A stretch of DNA of 64,000 bases from Halosegnis marinus (GCF_029338355.1 NZ_CP119802.1:1922001-1986000), one strand, 5' to 3'. Numbered from the stretch's first letter, positions 43,103-52,375 are shown. Numbers and translations are program-made. Notes: a model not told the origin generated them from the sequence alone.

Positions 43103-43168
43103 CGCTACCCGACCCGAGCCGTTGGCTCGTGACCGTGTGACGAAACGCGGAGAACGAAACGCGCGCGC

Positions 43169-44002
43169 TCAGTTCCAGCTATCGGGGCCGAAGTCGGGGT
43201 GGACGCGCCGGTCGGTGCGGTCGATGGCGTCTATCTCTGCGACGTCCTCCTCGTCGAGTTCGACGCCGAGGCTCTCCCAGTTGTCGCGGATGTGGCCCTC
43301 GCTCGTCGCCTTCGGGATGGCGGTCACGTCCTTCTCGCGGAGCCACGCGAGCGACACCTGCGCCTCGCTGACGCCGTGTTTCTCCGCCACCTCGTTCAGC
43401 TCCGGCACGTCGAACACCTGCCCGCGGGCGAGCGGGGAGTAGGCGACGAGTTCGACGTTCGCGTCCGCGGCGTACTCGCGCAGTTCCTCCTGCTGGAGGA
43501 GCGGGTGCATCTCGACCTGGTTCGCGAACACGTCCCCGCCGAGCACCTCCTTCGCGTCGTCGACGTGGTGCGGCTCGAAGTTCGAGACGCCGATGCGACG
43601 CACCAGCCCGTCGTCCTTCAGTTCGCCGAGCGCGGGCAGGGTGTCGCCCGGCTCGTAGTCGCCGGCCGGCCAGTGGACGTACATCAGGTCCACGTAGTCG
43701 GTGCCGAGCTTCTCCAGGCTCTCCGCCGTGGACTCGACCACGTCGTCGTGCGCGAGCTGGTCTATCCACACCTTCGAGGCGAGGAAGACGTCCTCGCGGT
43801 CGACGTCCGCGGCGGCGATGCCGTCGCCGACGCCCTCCTCGTTGCCGTATATCTGGGCGGTGTCGACGTGGCGATACCCCATATCCAGGGCCGTGGCGAC
43901 GGACTCCGCGACCTGTTCCTGGTCGTCGTTCTGCCAGGTGCCGAGCCCGAGCGCGGGCATGCCGTCGTGTACCGGAACCTCGTCGGACTGCTGGTGTGAC
44001 AT
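43169..44002 (-). CDS. aldo/keto reductase (AKR5-type)
   Basis: 277 residues. MPALGLGTWQNDDQ, GYRHVDTAQIYGNEEGVG with the catalytic Asp and Tyr, VFLASKVWI (Lys) and YVDLMYVHWP (His) form the complete tetrad. C-terminal VTAIPKATSEGHIRDNW contains the NADP-binding Lys. It probably reduces small ketoaldehydes or sugars with NADPH. A typical length, unlike the longer AKR at 8500-9564. Confidence 0.94.
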   Translation of the reverse strand: MSHQQSDEVPVHDGMPALGLGTWQNDDQEQVAESVATALDMGYRHVDTAQIYGNEEGVGDGIAAADVDREDVFLASKVWIDQLAHDDVVESTAESLEKLGTDYVDLMYVHWPAGDYEPGDTLPALGELKDDGLVRRIGVSNFEPHHVDDAKEVLGGDVFANQVEMHPLLQQEELREYAADANVELVAYSPLARGQVFDVPELNEVAEKHGVSEAQVSLAWLREKDVTAIPKATSEGHIRDNWESLGVELDEEDVAEIDAIDRTDRRVHPDFGPDSWN

Positions 44003-44053
44003 ACGCCGGGGTACACGACGGCGGGGAAAACGGTTTGCGGTCGCGGCGGACGG

Positions 44054-45328
44054 TTACGACAGCGGGTTCCAGCGGCGGTACGGGTCGGAGACGCGGTTGC
44101 GCGCGAGCTTCGCGAGGTACGTCAGGTCGCCCGGTTCGAGCAGCCGGGCGATGGAGCGCAGGCTCCCGGTGTTGGCGTTCGACAGCGTGTCGTCCGGCAG
44201 CTTCCGCATCGTGCGGACGAACCGGTCGTACCGGTCGTTGTCGACGAGGTACAACAGCTCGGTCATGAGCAGGCGCTTCGACATGTTCGGGGCGACCCGC
44301 TCGTGCCACAGGTCGTCGTAGACGCTCATCTCCTCGGCGGAGGTGTCGCGGCTCGTGCCCGTCAGGCAGTGGTCGGCGGTGATGGCCGCCGCGCGGCCCG
44401 ACTCCATCCCCTGGTGGATGCCCTCGCCCCACAGCGGGTCGATGGTCGGCACGGTGTCGCCGACGGCCATGAAGCCGTCCGTCGAGAGGTTCCCGGGCAT
44501 CTGGATGTGTGCCGATCCCCGGAGGATGTGCTCGCCCTCCACGGCCTCCGCGCCCTCGAAGCGGGGGTCAGTCTCGCGCCAGTAGTCGAGGTAGTCGTCG
44601 ATGCGCATGTCGTCGCGCGCGACCTCGTCGTGGCGCTCGTTCTGGATGTAGCAGACGCCGACCTTCGCCGTGTCGCCGCCGGTGTGGAATATCCACGAGT
44701 AGCCGCCCGGGGCGATGTCGTGGTCGAGCCGGAGCATCATCGCGCCGTTGAGGTCCGCGTACCCCTCGTGGTCGAGGTCCAGCCCTTCGAGCTTGTAGTC
44801 GATTCCGATGGCCTGGTTCGCGCGGTGGAGGTCCACTACGTCGAGCTGTTTGGCGAGGGGTGCGCTCGGCCCCGTCGCGTCCACGACGATGTCGGCGCGC
44901 ACCTCCTCGGAGCCGGCGTACGTCACGCCGACGACGCGGCCGTCCTCGGTGATCGGCGCGTTCACCCGCGAGCCGAAGCGCACCTCGGCGCCGTTGTCGC
45001 GGGCTTCCTCGACGAGCCACCGCTTGAACGCCACGAAGTCGAGGACCGCGCCCGGCTGGTCCTGCTTGTAGTGGTCGTTCGGCGACTCGACGACGACGCT
45101 GTCGGTGAACTTCTCCACGAGGCGGTCGGGCACGCCGAACGCGCCCGTCATCCGCGGGAACGTCCCCGCGGTCGACTTGTTGCTCTGTCGCGGGAACTCG
45201 TCTTCGGCCTCGGTTTCGAGGAGGAGGACGTCGTAGTCGCGGGCGGCGAGGTCGCGGGCGCACTGCCCCCCGGCGGGCCCCGCGCCGGCGACGACGACGT
45301 CGAAGTGCTCGGTCTCGTCTCCGCTCAT
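44054..45328 (-). CDS. geranylgeranyl reductase family flavoprotein
   Basis: 424 residues. FAD motif VVVAGAGPAGGQCARDLA at about 10-27, substrate loop PRQSNKSTAGTFPRM, a VVDATGPSAPLAKQL segment and the C-terminal FAD motif VGDTVPTIDPLWGEGIHQGM. This is the architecture of digeranylgeranylglycerophospholipid reductases, which saturate archaeal lipid chains, and of related dehydrogenases. Haloarchaea carry several paralogues, so assignment to lipid synthesis is likely but not proven. TATA-like GATAAG about 21-26 bases upstream. Confidence 0.88.
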   Translation of the reverse strand: MSGDETEHFDVVVAGAGPAGGQCARDLAARDYDVLLLETEAEDEFPRQSNKSTAGTFPRMTGAFGVPDRLVEKFTDSVVVESPNDHYKQDQPGAVLDFVAFKRWLVEEARDNGAEVRFGSRVNAPITEDGRVVGVTYAGSEEVRADIVVDATGPSAPLAKQLDVVDLHRANQAIGIDYKLEGLDLDHEGYADLNGAMMLRLDHDIAPGGYSWIFHTGGDTAKVGVCYIQNERHDEVARDDMRIDDYLDYWRETDPRFEGAEAVEGEHILRGSAHIQMPGNLSTDGFMAVGDTVPTIDPLWGEGIHQGMESGRAAAITADHCLTGTSRDTSAEEMSVYDDLWHERVAPNMSKRLLMTELLYLVDNDRYDRFVRTMRKLPDDTLSNANTGSLRSIARLLEPGDLTYLAKLARNRVSDPYRRWNPLS

Positions 45329-45348
45329 AGGGGATACGCGGGTTCCCG

Positions 45349-45354
45349 CTTATC
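45349..45354 (-). promoter_or_regulatory. TATA-like box of the geranylgeranyl reductase gene
   Basis: GATAAG on the minus strand, 21-26 bases before the ATG at 45328. Confidence 0.4.
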
Positions 45355-45417
45355 AGTCGTTTCGGTTGTGTGTCCGGACGGGACCGCGGTGGGGGGGCCG
45401 CGGGTGCCGTGGCTATC

Positions 45418-45450
45418 GGCCGCGGAGAACAGAAAAAAGGAACCGCGGCC
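45418..45450 (-). terminator. inverted repeat with T-run after korB
   Basis: Perfect 8-base arms GGCCGCGG and CCGCGGCC enclose 17 bases containing a run of six T on the minus strand (45432-45437). It begins directly after the korB stop, so it is a likely transcription terminator for korAB. Confidence 0.55.
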
Positions 45451-46317
45451 TCAGTAGAACTCGCGCACGAGGTCCATCGCGTCCTCGGGCGGGGTGTCGT
45501 CGATGTCGGCCATGTTGCCCTCGACGCCCTCGCGCTGCTCGTAGGGCACCGAGCTCTCGTCCTGGTACAGGACGCCCTGGTACTCGGTGTCGCGGTCGAG
45601 TATCTTCTCCTTGGCGGCGTCGTAGTCGGAGGCGTCGTGGTCGGACTCGCCGACGTCCTGCAGCGAGTCGCGGAAGTAGTCGTACGTGTCCACGTCGTTG
45701 AACGTGACGCACGGCGAGAACACGTTCACGAAGCCGAAGCCGTCGTGTTCGACGGCCTGCTGGACGATCTCCGCGTGACGCTGGGCGTCCGACGAGAACG
45801 ACTGCGCGATGAACGTCCCGCCCGCGGCGAGCGCGAGCGCCAGCGGGTTCACCGGCTGCTGGTGGGTCCCGTCCGGCGACGTGGAGGTCTCGAAGTCCTC
45901 GCGGCTGGTGGGCGAGAACTGCCCCTTCGTCAGCCCGTAGATGCGGTTGTCCATGACGACGTACGTCATGTCGACGTTCCGGCGCACGGCGTGGACGAAG
46001 TGGCCCGCGCCGATGGAGTAGCCGTCACCGTCGCCGCCCGCGACCATCACTTCGAGGTCGGGGTTGGCCATCTTCACGCCCGTGCCGACCGGGAGCGCGC
46101 GCCCGTGGACGCCGTGGAGCGCGTAGCTGTGCATGTAGGTGCCTATCTTGCCCGAACAGCCGATGCCGGCGACGACGAACGTGTTGTCGGGGTCGTTGCC
46201 CGTGTTCGCGAGCGCCTTCATCATGCCGTTCATGGTGCCGAAGTCGCCGCACCCGGGACACCACGTGGGCTGTTTGTCCGACTTGAAATCGACGAATCTG
46301 ACGTTCTCTGAGCTCAT
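45451..46317 (-). CDS. korB: 2-oxoacid:ferredoxin oxidoreductase beta subunit
   Basis: 288 residues. The thiamine-diphosphate-binding subunit: PTWCPGCGDFG and GIGCSGKIG carry cysteines for the Fe-S cluster, and MVAGGDGDGYSIGAGHF with VVMDNRIYGLTKGQ is the TPP/Mg motif. With KorA it oxidatively decarboxylates a 2-oxoacid (2-oxoglutarate or pyruvate) to the acyl-CoA and reduces ferredoxin. The ATG overlaps the korA stop (ATGA). An upstream frame extension lies inside korA and is not real. Confidence 0.95.
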   Translation of the reverse strand: MSSENVRFVDFKSDKQPTWCPGCGDFGTMNGMMKALANTGNDPDNTFVVAGIGCSGKIGTYMHSYALHGVHGRALPVGTGVKMANPDLEVMVAGGDGDGYSIGAGHFVHAVRRNVDMTYVVMDNRIYGLTKGQFSPTSREDFETSTSPDGTHQQPVNPLALALAAGGTFIAQSFSSDAQRHAEIVQQAVEHDGFGFVNVFSPCVTFNDVDTYDYFRDSLQDVGESDHDASDYDAAKEKILDRDTEYQGVLYQDESSVPYEQREGVEGNMADIDDTPPEDAMDLVREFY

Positions 46318-48086
46318 TCTGCTTCCACCTCCGTCTCGCCGGCGATACCGAACGCGTCGGTGAGGTCCTCGGCGAGTTCGTCCGCCTTGAAGCGGACGCC
46401 GTTGTACTTGTTCACCCGCTTCACCCGCTGGAGCGTGTCGTGTTCGAGCACGTCCGCCCACTGGCCCGTCGCGTTACACTCCACGACGACCACGTCGTCC
46501 GCGGCCTCGAACTCCTCGGTGAGGTCCGGCCGCGGGAAGATGTAGGGGACCGAGAGCACGCGCACGTCCACGCCCTCCTCGTCGAGGAGGTCGATGGCCT
46601 CGCGCAGCGCGCCCTCGTTCGAGCCCCACGAGACGACGAGGTTGCCCGACTCGGGGTCGCCGAACTCGCGGGGGCTCCAGTCCTCGCGCTCGCGGGCGGT
46701 CTCGACCTTCCGGTTGCGCTTGTCCACCTGCTCGATGCGCATGTCCGTGTCCTCCGTCCGCCGGCCGAGTTCGTCGTGTTCGAGGCCCGTGGACATGTGC
46801 GCGCCGCCGTCCGTGCCGGGGAACGCGCGCGGCGAGACGCCGTCGTCGGTGAGCGCGTGGGGCTTGAACTGCCCCGAGTCGTTCTGCCACTCGCCGATGG
46901 TGTCGTCGTCGACGACCTTGCCGCGGTTTATCTCGACCTCGTCCATGTCGAACGTCTCCGGCGGGAACGTCTGCTCGGTGACCGCCATCGCGAGGTCCGA
47001 GAGGACGAACACGGGGGTCTGGTACTGCTCGGCGAGGTTGAACGCCTCGACGGTCTTCCAGAAACACTCGGAGACGGAGGTCGGCGCGACGACGAAGCGG
47101 GGTATCTCGCCGTGGCCGCCGTACAGCGCCATGTTGAGGTCGCCCTGCTCCTGCTTCGTCGGCATCCCGGTCGAGGGGCCCGAGCGCATCACGTCGGCGA
47201 TGACGAGCGGCGTCTCCGAGGTGGCCACGAGCCCGAACGTCTCCGTCATCAGGTCGATGCCCGGCCCGGAGGTCGCGGTCATCGAGCGCGCGCCGGCGCG
47301 GGCCGCGCCCAGCGCCATGTTGATGGCGGAGAGCTCGTCCTCGGCCTGCACGACCTTGCCGCCGTAGCGGTCGATGCGGCCCGTCAGATAGGTCATCACG
47401 TCCGTCGCGGGCGTGATGGGGTAGCCGGCGTAGAAGCGACAGCCGGCGGCGATGGCGCCCATCCCGATGGCCTCGTCGCCGTTGAGAAGCACGTAGTCCG
47501 CGTCCGTGGTCTCCAGCTCGTAGGGGGTGTCGAGGTCGTACTCCTCCTGCACGTAGTCCTGTCCCGCCAGGGCGGCGGCCCTGTTGTTCTCGACGATGGC
47601 CTCGCCCTTCCCGCCGAAGCGCTTCTCCAGCGCCTCGTCGAGGTTCTCGATAGGGAAGTCGGCCACCTCACACGCCGCGCCGAGCGCGACGATGTTGCGC
47701 ATGATGGCGCCCCCGGCCTCCTCGGCCAGCCGCTTGAGGGGGACGTCGAGGCCGATCATCCCGTCCGGGGCCTCGAAGTCGGACATCATCGTGCGCTCGC
47801 CGTCGTAGATGATGACGGAGCCGTCGTGCAGTTCGTCCATGTTCTCCTCGACGGTGCGCTCGGTCAGCGCGATGAGGATGTCGAGGCGGTCGACGACGCT
47901 CTCGACGCGCTCGACGGACGTGCGAACCTTGTAGGCAGTGTACCCGCCGCGGATACGGGAGGCGAAGTCCTTCGACGTGAAGACGTGCCGGCCCGCTCGC
48001 GAGAGGGCCTGGGCGAAGATCTTCCCGGTGGAGTCGATCCCATCGCCGGCTTCGCCGCCGATGGCCCAGTTGAGGTCCTCTGGCAT
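46314..48086 (-). CDS. korA: 2-oxoacid:ferredoxin oxidoreductase alpha subunit (gamma-alpha fusion)
   Basis: 590 residues. The first 190 residues are the gamma domain (LNWAIGGEAGDGIDSTGKIF, FASRIRGGYTAYKVR). The alpha domain follows (AGYPITPATDVMTYL, VVQAEDELSAINMALGAARAG, TATSGPGIDLMTE) and then the transketolase C-terminal domain. This fused arrangement is the haloarchaeal form. I use MPEDLNWAIGG at 48086 because CCTTAACG at 48113-48120 has leaderless spacing; the ATG at 48104 would add six residues. Confidence 0.95.
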   Translation of the reverse strand: MPEDLNWAIGGEAGDGIDSTGKIFAQALSRAGRHVFTSKDFASRIRGGYTAYKVRTSVERVESVVDRLDILIALTERTVEENMDELHDGSVIIYDGERTMMSDFEAPDGMIGLDVPLKRLAEEAGGAIMRNIVALGAACEVADFPIENLDEALEKRFGGKGEAIVENNRAAALAGQDYVQEEYDLDTPYELETTDADYVLLNGDEAIGMGAIAAGCRFYAGYPITPATDVMTYLTGRIDRYGGKVVQAEDELSAINMALGAARAGARSMTATSGPGIDLMTETFGLVATSETPLVIADVMRSGPSTGMPTKQEQGDLNMALYGGHGEIPRFVVAPTSVSECFWKTVEAFNLAEQYQTPVFVLSDLAMAVTEQTFPPETFDMDEVEINRGKVVDDDTIGEWQNDSGQFKPHALTDDGVSPRAFPGTDGGAHMSTGLEHDELGRRTEDTDMRIEQVDKRNRKVETAREREDWSPREFGDPESGNLVVSWGSNEGALREAIDLLDEEGVDVRVLSVPYIFPRPDLTEEFEAADDVVVVECNATGQWADVLEHDTLQRVKRVNKYNGVRFKADELAEDLTDAFGIAGETEVEAE

Positions 48087-48112
48087 ACTGTATCGCGCTT
48101 CCATCCGACGCA

Positions 48113-48120
48113 CGTTAAGG
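48113..48120 (-). promoter_or_regulatory. TATA-like box of korAB
   Basis: CCTTAACG on the minus strand, 27-34 bases before the chosen korA start. The 208-base gap to the divergent FNR-like gene otherwise holds no gene. Confidence 0.4.
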
Positions 48121-48258
48121 CTTCTGAATACACCATCCTCGCCCGATTTGCGGCGGCGAACGTCCGGATAGTTTGCCGGTTTCGGCCGCCCGCTCGACGT
48201 TCGTCCAGCGCGAGCGAGCGACGCGGCGTCGCCCGCCGCCGAACCGCGCCGCCGCGAC

Positions 48259-48273
48259 CGAAAGGGCCTTTCG
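48259..48273. promoter_or_regulatory. inverted repeat at the FNR-like gene promoter
   Basis: CGAAAGG, one base, CCTTTCG: 7-base arms. It covers the position expected for the TATA box of the gene starting at 48295, so a bound regulator would block or replace the core promoter. Confidence 0.4.
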
Positions 48274-48294
48274 CGCCCCGCGGCTTCCCCGCGT

Positions 48295-48933
48295 ATGGAG
48301 CCCGCAGAGACCACGGTCCGTGCCGTCCGCGACGTCGGCCCGGACACGGTCGCCATCGACCTCGCCTCGCCGGCCGGCTTCGCCGCCGAACCCGGCCAGT
48401 TCGTGAAGCTCACCGCCGTCCTCGACGGGGAGGAGGAGTCCCGCTTCTACACCGTCTCCTCGCCGGAGACCGACGACGCGTTCGAACTCACCGTCTCGTA
48501 CGACGCCGACGAGGCCGGCGGGTTCTCCGAGTACCTGCTCGCCCTCGACGCCGGCGACGCCGTCACCGTGACCGGCCCGTTCGGCCGGGACTACTACGAG
48601 GGCGAGGCCCGGAGTCTGGTCCTCGCCGGCGGCCCCGGCGTCGGCCCGGCCGTCGCCATCGCCGAGCGCGCGCTCCGCGACGGCAACGAGGTGACCGTCG
48701 TCTATCGCGACGACGCCCCCGTCCACGAGGACCGCCTCGCCGCGGCCGCGAGCGCCGGCGCCGAGGTGTTCGTCCTCGGCGACGACGACGCCGTCCGGGA
48801 GGCCGTCGCCGACGCCTACGACGGTCAACAGCTGTTCGTCTACGGCTTCGCCGACTTCGTGGACCTCGCCGAGGCGTCCGTGACGGCCGCGGGCGGCGAC
48901 CTCGACGGCGCGAAGGTCGAGAGCTTCGGCTGA
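48295..48933 (+). CDS. ferredoxin/flavodoxin reductase-like FAD-NAD(P) protein
   Basis: 212 residues. FAD-binding barrel with SRFYTVSSPE (RxYS-like FAD motif), then a nucleotide-binding half starting SLVLAGGPGVGPAVAIAE. This is the minimal ferredoxin-NADP reductase fold without a ferredoxin domain. It may move electrons between NAD(P)H and a ferredoxin, fitting its place beside the ferredoxin-reducing korAB. Direction and partner are not known. It is separated from the next gene by 94 bases. Confidence 0.85.
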   Translation: MEPAETTVRAVRDVGPDTVAIDLASPAGFAAEPGQFVKLTAVLDGEEESRFYTVSSPETDDAFELTVSYDADEAGGFSEYLLALDAGDAVTVTGPFGRDYYEGEARSLVLAGGPGVGPAVAIAERALRDGNEVTVVYRDDAPVHEDRLAAAASAGAEVFVLGDDDAVREAVADAYDGQQLFVYGFADFVDLAEASVTAAGGDLDGAKVESFG

Positions 48934-48999
48934 CCGCGTTCCTCGAAGGGGGCGCACGCCCGCCTCGCCCCGTCGTCCGGGCGACACAGGCCGCGGGGG

Positions 49000-49005
49000 T
49001 TTTAC
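49000..49005 (+). promoter_or_regulatory. TATA-like box of the Nudix-like gene
   Basis: TTTTAC 23-28 bases before the ATG at 49028. Confidence 0.5.
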
Positions 49006-49027
49006 GCCCGCGATGCAACCCCCGGGT

Positions 49028-49819
49028 ATGACCGACGACGACGACGAGCGACCGGAGGGCGACGCCGGCGACGCGCTCGGCGGCGAGTTCAACCTCGTTG
49101 AGGGCGAACCGGACTGGCTCGACGAGGACTTCGACCCCGACGAGGTTGAGGTCGAGACCGACGAGGCGGCGGGCACCGTCGCCGTCACCGTCGACGGCGA
49201 GCGGACGGAGTTCGACGCCGACGACCTCCCGTTCGACCCGCCGTGGAAGTACCAGGACGAGGAGTTCAGCCCGCGGATGCAGGCGCGCCTCGGGGCGAGC
49301 CGCGAGCTGAACCGGCTGCGCGAGCGGTTCGGCACCTACCAGCTCGCGGAGGAACGTACCATCCGTCCGCCCGAACTGTACGAGGGCGGCCTGGAGATCG
49401 TCGAGGAGTACGGCAAGCTGGCCGACGCGGGCGCCATCGTCCGCAACGACGAGGGGCAGGTCCTCCTCGTGCGCCACCCCGAGGTGGAAGGGTGGGGCCA
49501 CCCGAGCGGGATGTACGAGGGCGAGGACTCGCTCGTGGAGACGGCCCGCCGCGAGGTCCGGGCCGCGACCGGCCTCGACGCCGACGTGACCGGCTTCTGT
49601 TTCGTCCGCGAGAAACACATCGTCCGCGAGGTGGAACGCGACGTGGAGCCGGGCGACCTCCTGCCGCCGTCGTTCCCGATGGTGACCGTGATATTCACGG
49701 CCGAGGCGTCGGGGGACATCGAGGTGCCCGAGGACGCGCCGGTCACCGACGCGCGGTGGTTCGACGAGCCCCCGGAGGACACCGAGGAGTTCACCGCCGC
49801 GCTGGCGAATCAGTGCTGA
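49028..49819 (+). CDS. Nudix-fold protein with degenerate Nudix box
   Basis: 263 residues. An acidic N-terminal domain of about 125 residues (DEDFDPDEVEVETDEAAG, PFDPPWKYQDEEFSPR) precedes a Nudix-like domain (AGAIVRNDEGQVLLVRHP, GWGHPSGMYEGED, ARREVRAATGL). The Nudix box is degenerate: the REUXEEXGU part reads REVRAATGL, so both glutamates of the EE pair are Ala, and the GX5E Glu is Asp. Canonical diphosphatase activity is therefore doubtful; it may bind a ligand instead. The stop overlaps the convergent mce gene by ten bases. Confidence 0.85.
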   Translation: MTDDDDERPEGDAGDALGGEFNLVEGEPDWLDEDFDPDEVEVETDEAAGTVAVTVDGERTEFDADDLPFDPPWKYQDEEFSPRMQARLGASRELNRLRERFGTYQLAEERTIRPPELYEGGLEIVEEYGKLADAGAIVRNDEGQVLLVRHPEVEGWGHPSGMYEGEDSLVETARREVRAATGLDADVTGFCFVREKHIVREVERDVEPGDLLPPSFPMVTVIFTAEASGDIEVPEDAPVTDARWFDEPPEDTEEFTAALANQC

Positions 49820-50196
49820 ACGAACTCGACGAGGACGCCGCCGGTCGATTTCGGGTGACAGAAGGCCACGTCGTGGCCCCACGCCCCTTCGCGCGGCTCC
49901 TCGTCGATGAGGTCGACGCCGCGGTCCCGCGCCCGTTCTAGGGCCGCGTCGATGTCCTCCGTCGCGAACGCGAGGTGGTGGATGCCCGGTCCGTTCGCGT
50001 CGAGGTAGCGCGCTATCGCCCCTTCCTCCCCGGTCGGCTCCAGCAGTTCGAGGTAGCCGTTCCCGAGATCGAGGAAGACCAGCTTCATGCCGTCGAACAG
50101 TTCCTCGTGGACGACCTCGCAGTCGAGCAGGTCCTCGAACAGGAACACGAGCGAGTCGGCCTCCGTCGTCGCGATACCGGCGTGGTCGAAGTGCAT
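49810..50196 (-). CDS. mce: methylmalonyl-CoA epimerase
   Basis: 128 residues, a single glyoxalase/VOC unit. MHFDHAGIATTEAD (first metal His), YLELLEPTGEEGAIARYL, GPGIHHLAFATEDI (second His) and VLVEFVQH (Glu) give the metal site of methylmalonyl-CoA epimerase. It converts the S to the R isomer for the mutase. A minus-strand TATA-like GCTTTTC lies about 25-31 bases upstream, so it can be transcribed on its own as well as with the two genes upstream. Confidence 0.95.
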   Translation of the reverse strand: MHFDHAGIATTEADSLVFLFEDLLDCEVVHEELFDGMKLVFLDLGNGYLELLEPTGEEGAIARYLDANGPGIHHLAFATEDIDAALERARDRGVDLIDEEPREGAWGHDVAFCHPKSTGGVLVEFVQH

Positions 50197-50220
50197 GGGA
50201 GCGCTTCGCGGCCACCCGAG

Positions 50221-50227
50221 GAAAAGC
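50221..50227 (-). promoter_or_regulatory. TATA-like box of mce
   Basis: GCTTTTC on the minus strand, 25-31 bases before the mce ATG and overlapping the gap after the 121-residue gene. Confidence 0.4.
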
Positions 50228-50233
50228 CCGCGG

Positions 50234-50599
50234 CTACGGCATCCGGTCCCGGTCGGCCACGGCCGTCGGGTCGAGGCGGTTCGCCGCGTGGCGGACCGCG
50301 ACGAGCGCCCGCGTGACGCGGTTCCCGGCGTCGTCAGCGCCGAGTCGAACCCCGTCGTCGGCCGCGGCCACGGCCTCGGCGGTGCTCTCGACGAGCCGGT
50401 AGAGGTGTTCGTCGGTCGCCCGCCGCGCCGCCGCGGCGACCGCGTCGTTGCCGGCCGCGAGCGCCGTACGGCAGGCCTCGCCGTCGCCCGCGGTCCACGC
50501 GTCCTCGGCGGTCCGTGCGTACTGGAGGGCGTCGGCCGCAGAGAGGTCGTGCGAGGAGTGGATGTCGGTCACACCGTCCCGGACGCGCGCCGGGAGCAT
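50234..50599 (-). CDS. uncharacterised helical protein in the methylmalonyl-CoA operon
   Basis: 121 residues, all helical, without membrane segments: DLSAADALQYARTAEDAWTA, DEHLYRLVESTAEAVAAADDG, NRVTRALVAVRHAANRLD. No known domain is recognised. It starts 15 bases after the mcmA stop and ends 37 bases before mce, so it lies inside the mutase-epimerase transcription unit. It may be an accessory or regulator of B12-dependent metabolism, which is inference from position only. Confidence 0.75.
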   Translation of the reverse strand: MLPARVRDGVTDIHSSHDLSAADALQYARTAEDAWTAGDGEACRTALAAGNDAVAAAARRATDEHLYRLVESTAEAVAAADDGVRLGADDAGNRVTRALVAVRHAANRLDPTAVADRDRMP

Positions 50600-50614
50600 C
50601 TACCTGCCGGCGCG

Positions 50615-52291
50615 TCAGATGCCGGCACGGTGCTCGCCGAACACGTCGCGCATCGCGTCGGCCACCTCGCCCGTCGTCGCGTACGCCTTCACCGCGGCGA
50701 CGATGTACGGCATCACGTTCTCGCCCGACTCGCAGGCGTCCCGGAGGTCGTCGAGCGCCGCCTCGACGGCCGCGTCGTCGCGCTCCTCGCGCAGCGCGGC
50801 GAGCCGCTCGCGCTGGCGCTCCTGTTCGGCCTCGCTGACCTCCTCGATGTCCGCCTCCGGCTCCTCCTCGACGCGGTAGTCGTTGACGCCGACGATGGTT
50901 CGCTCGCCCGCCTCTATCTCGCGCTGGCGCTCGAAGGCCACGTCCTGTATCTGGCCCTGCACCCACCCGGACTCGACGGCGTCCTGCATCCCGCCGCGCT
51001 CGTCCACCTCGTCGATTATCGAGAAGGCCTCGGCCTCGATGTCGTCGGTGAGGCTCTCGACGTAGTAGGAGCCGGCGAGCGGGTCCATAGTGTCGGCGGC
51101 GCCCGACTCGTGGGCGAGTATCTGCTGGGTGCGCAGCGCCGTCCTGACCGATTTCTCGGTCGGCAGCGACAGCGCCTCGTCCTTCCCGTTCGTGTGGAGG
51201 CTCTGCGTGCCGCCGAGCACCGCCGCGAGCGCCTGATACCCGACACGGACCACGTTGTTCTCTATCTGCTGGGCGGTGAGAGTCGAGCCCGCGGTCTGGG
51301 TGTGGAACTTCAGCTGTTTCGAGGCGGGGGTCTCGGCGTCGAACCGCTCCTCCATTATCGTCGCCCACATCCGGCGGGCGGCCCGGAACTTCGCCACCTC
51401 CTCCAGGATGTTGTTGTACGACGCGAAGAAGAAGGAGAGCTGCGGCGCGAAGTCGTCCACGTCCTGGCCGGCCTCGATGGCCCGCTCGACGTACTCGATG
51501 CCGTCGGCGAGGGTGAAGGCTATCTCCTGGGCCGCCGTCGAGCCGGCCTCCCGGATGTGGTAGCCGGAGATGGAGATGGTGTTGAAGTTCGGCACCTCCT
51601 CGGCGCAGAACTCGAAGATGTCGGTGATGAGCCGCATGGAGGGCTCCGGCGGATAGATGTAGGTGTTGCGCGCGATGTACTCCTTCAGCACGTCGTTCTG
51701 GATGGTTCCCCGGAGCGCCTCGCGGTCCACGCCCTGTTTGTCCCCGACGGCGATGTACATCGCGAGCAGGATGGACGCCGGGGCGTTGATGGTCATCGAC
51801 GTGGACACCTCGTCGAGCGAGATGCCGTCGAACACCGTCTCGAAGTCGTCGAGCGAGTCGATGGCAACCCCGGACTTCCCGACCTCGCCCTCGGCCATCG
51901 CGTCGTCGGAGTCGTACCCCATCTGCGTCGGGAGGTCGAACGCCATCGACAGCCCCGACGACCCCTCCTCGATGAGGTAGCGGAACCGCTCGTTCGTCTC
52001 CTCGGCGGTGCCCATCCCGGCGTACTGGCGCATCGTCCACAGCCGCCCGCGGTACATCGTGGAGTACACGCCGCGCGTGAACGGCTCCTCGCCGGGGAAG
52101 CCGAGGTCCTCGTCGTAGTCGAGGTCCGCCACGTCGTCGGGCGTGTATATCGGGTCGACCTCGCGGCCCCCGGTGTCGGTCGTGAACGTCTCCTTCCGCT
52201 CGCCGAACCGGTCGACGGTGGGGCCGCGGGTCTCCGCCTCCCACGACTCCTTCGCCTCGCGTATCTCGGCGAGCTCCTCCTCGTCGAACAT
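50615..52291 (-). CDS. mcmA: methylmalonyl-CoA mutase large subunit (substrate-binding)
   Basis: 558 residues. [31 protein letters not shown] and [17 protein letters not shown], then [20 protein letters not shown], are the CoA-substrate barrel motifs of acyl-CoA mutases. The B12-binding domain is absent, as usual for archaea, where it is a separate small subunit not found in this window. The family includes mutases for other acyl-CoAs, but the neighbouring epimerase supports methylmalonyl-CoA. ATG at 52291 starts [18 protein letters not shown]. Confidence 0.93.
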   Translation of the reverse strand: MFDEEELAEIREAKESWEAETRGPTVDRFGERKETFTTDTGGREVDPIYTPDDVADLDYDEDLGFPGEEPFTRGVYSTMYRGRLWTMRQYAGMGTAEETNERFRYLIEEGSSGLSMAFDLPTQMGYDSDDAMAEGEVGKSGVAIDSLDDFETVFDGISLDEVSTSMTINAPASILLAMYIAVGDKQGVDREALRGTIQNDVLKEYIARNTYIYPPEPSMRLITDIFEFCAEEVPNFNTISISGYHIREAGSTAAQEIAFTLADGIEYVERAIEAGQDVDDFAPQLSFFFASYNNILEEVAKFRAARRMWATIMEERFDAETPASKQLKFHTQTAGSTLTAQQIENNVVRVGYQALAAVLGGTQSLHTNGKDEALSLPTEKSVRTALRTQQILAHESGAADTMDPLAGSYYVESLTDDIEAEAFSIIDEVDERGGMQDAVESGWVQGQIQDVAFERQREIEAGERTIVGVNDYRVEEEPEADIEEVSEAEQERQRERLAALREERDDAAVEAALDDLRDACESGENVMPYIVAAVKAYATTGEVADAMRDVFGEHRAGI

Positions 52292-52375
52292 GCCCGGACC
52301 TTCCGGGCGCCCCCGCTTAACGGTTGGCCAGTCGGCCGACGCCCCGTGACCGCGTGTCGGTCTCGCCGGGCCTCG

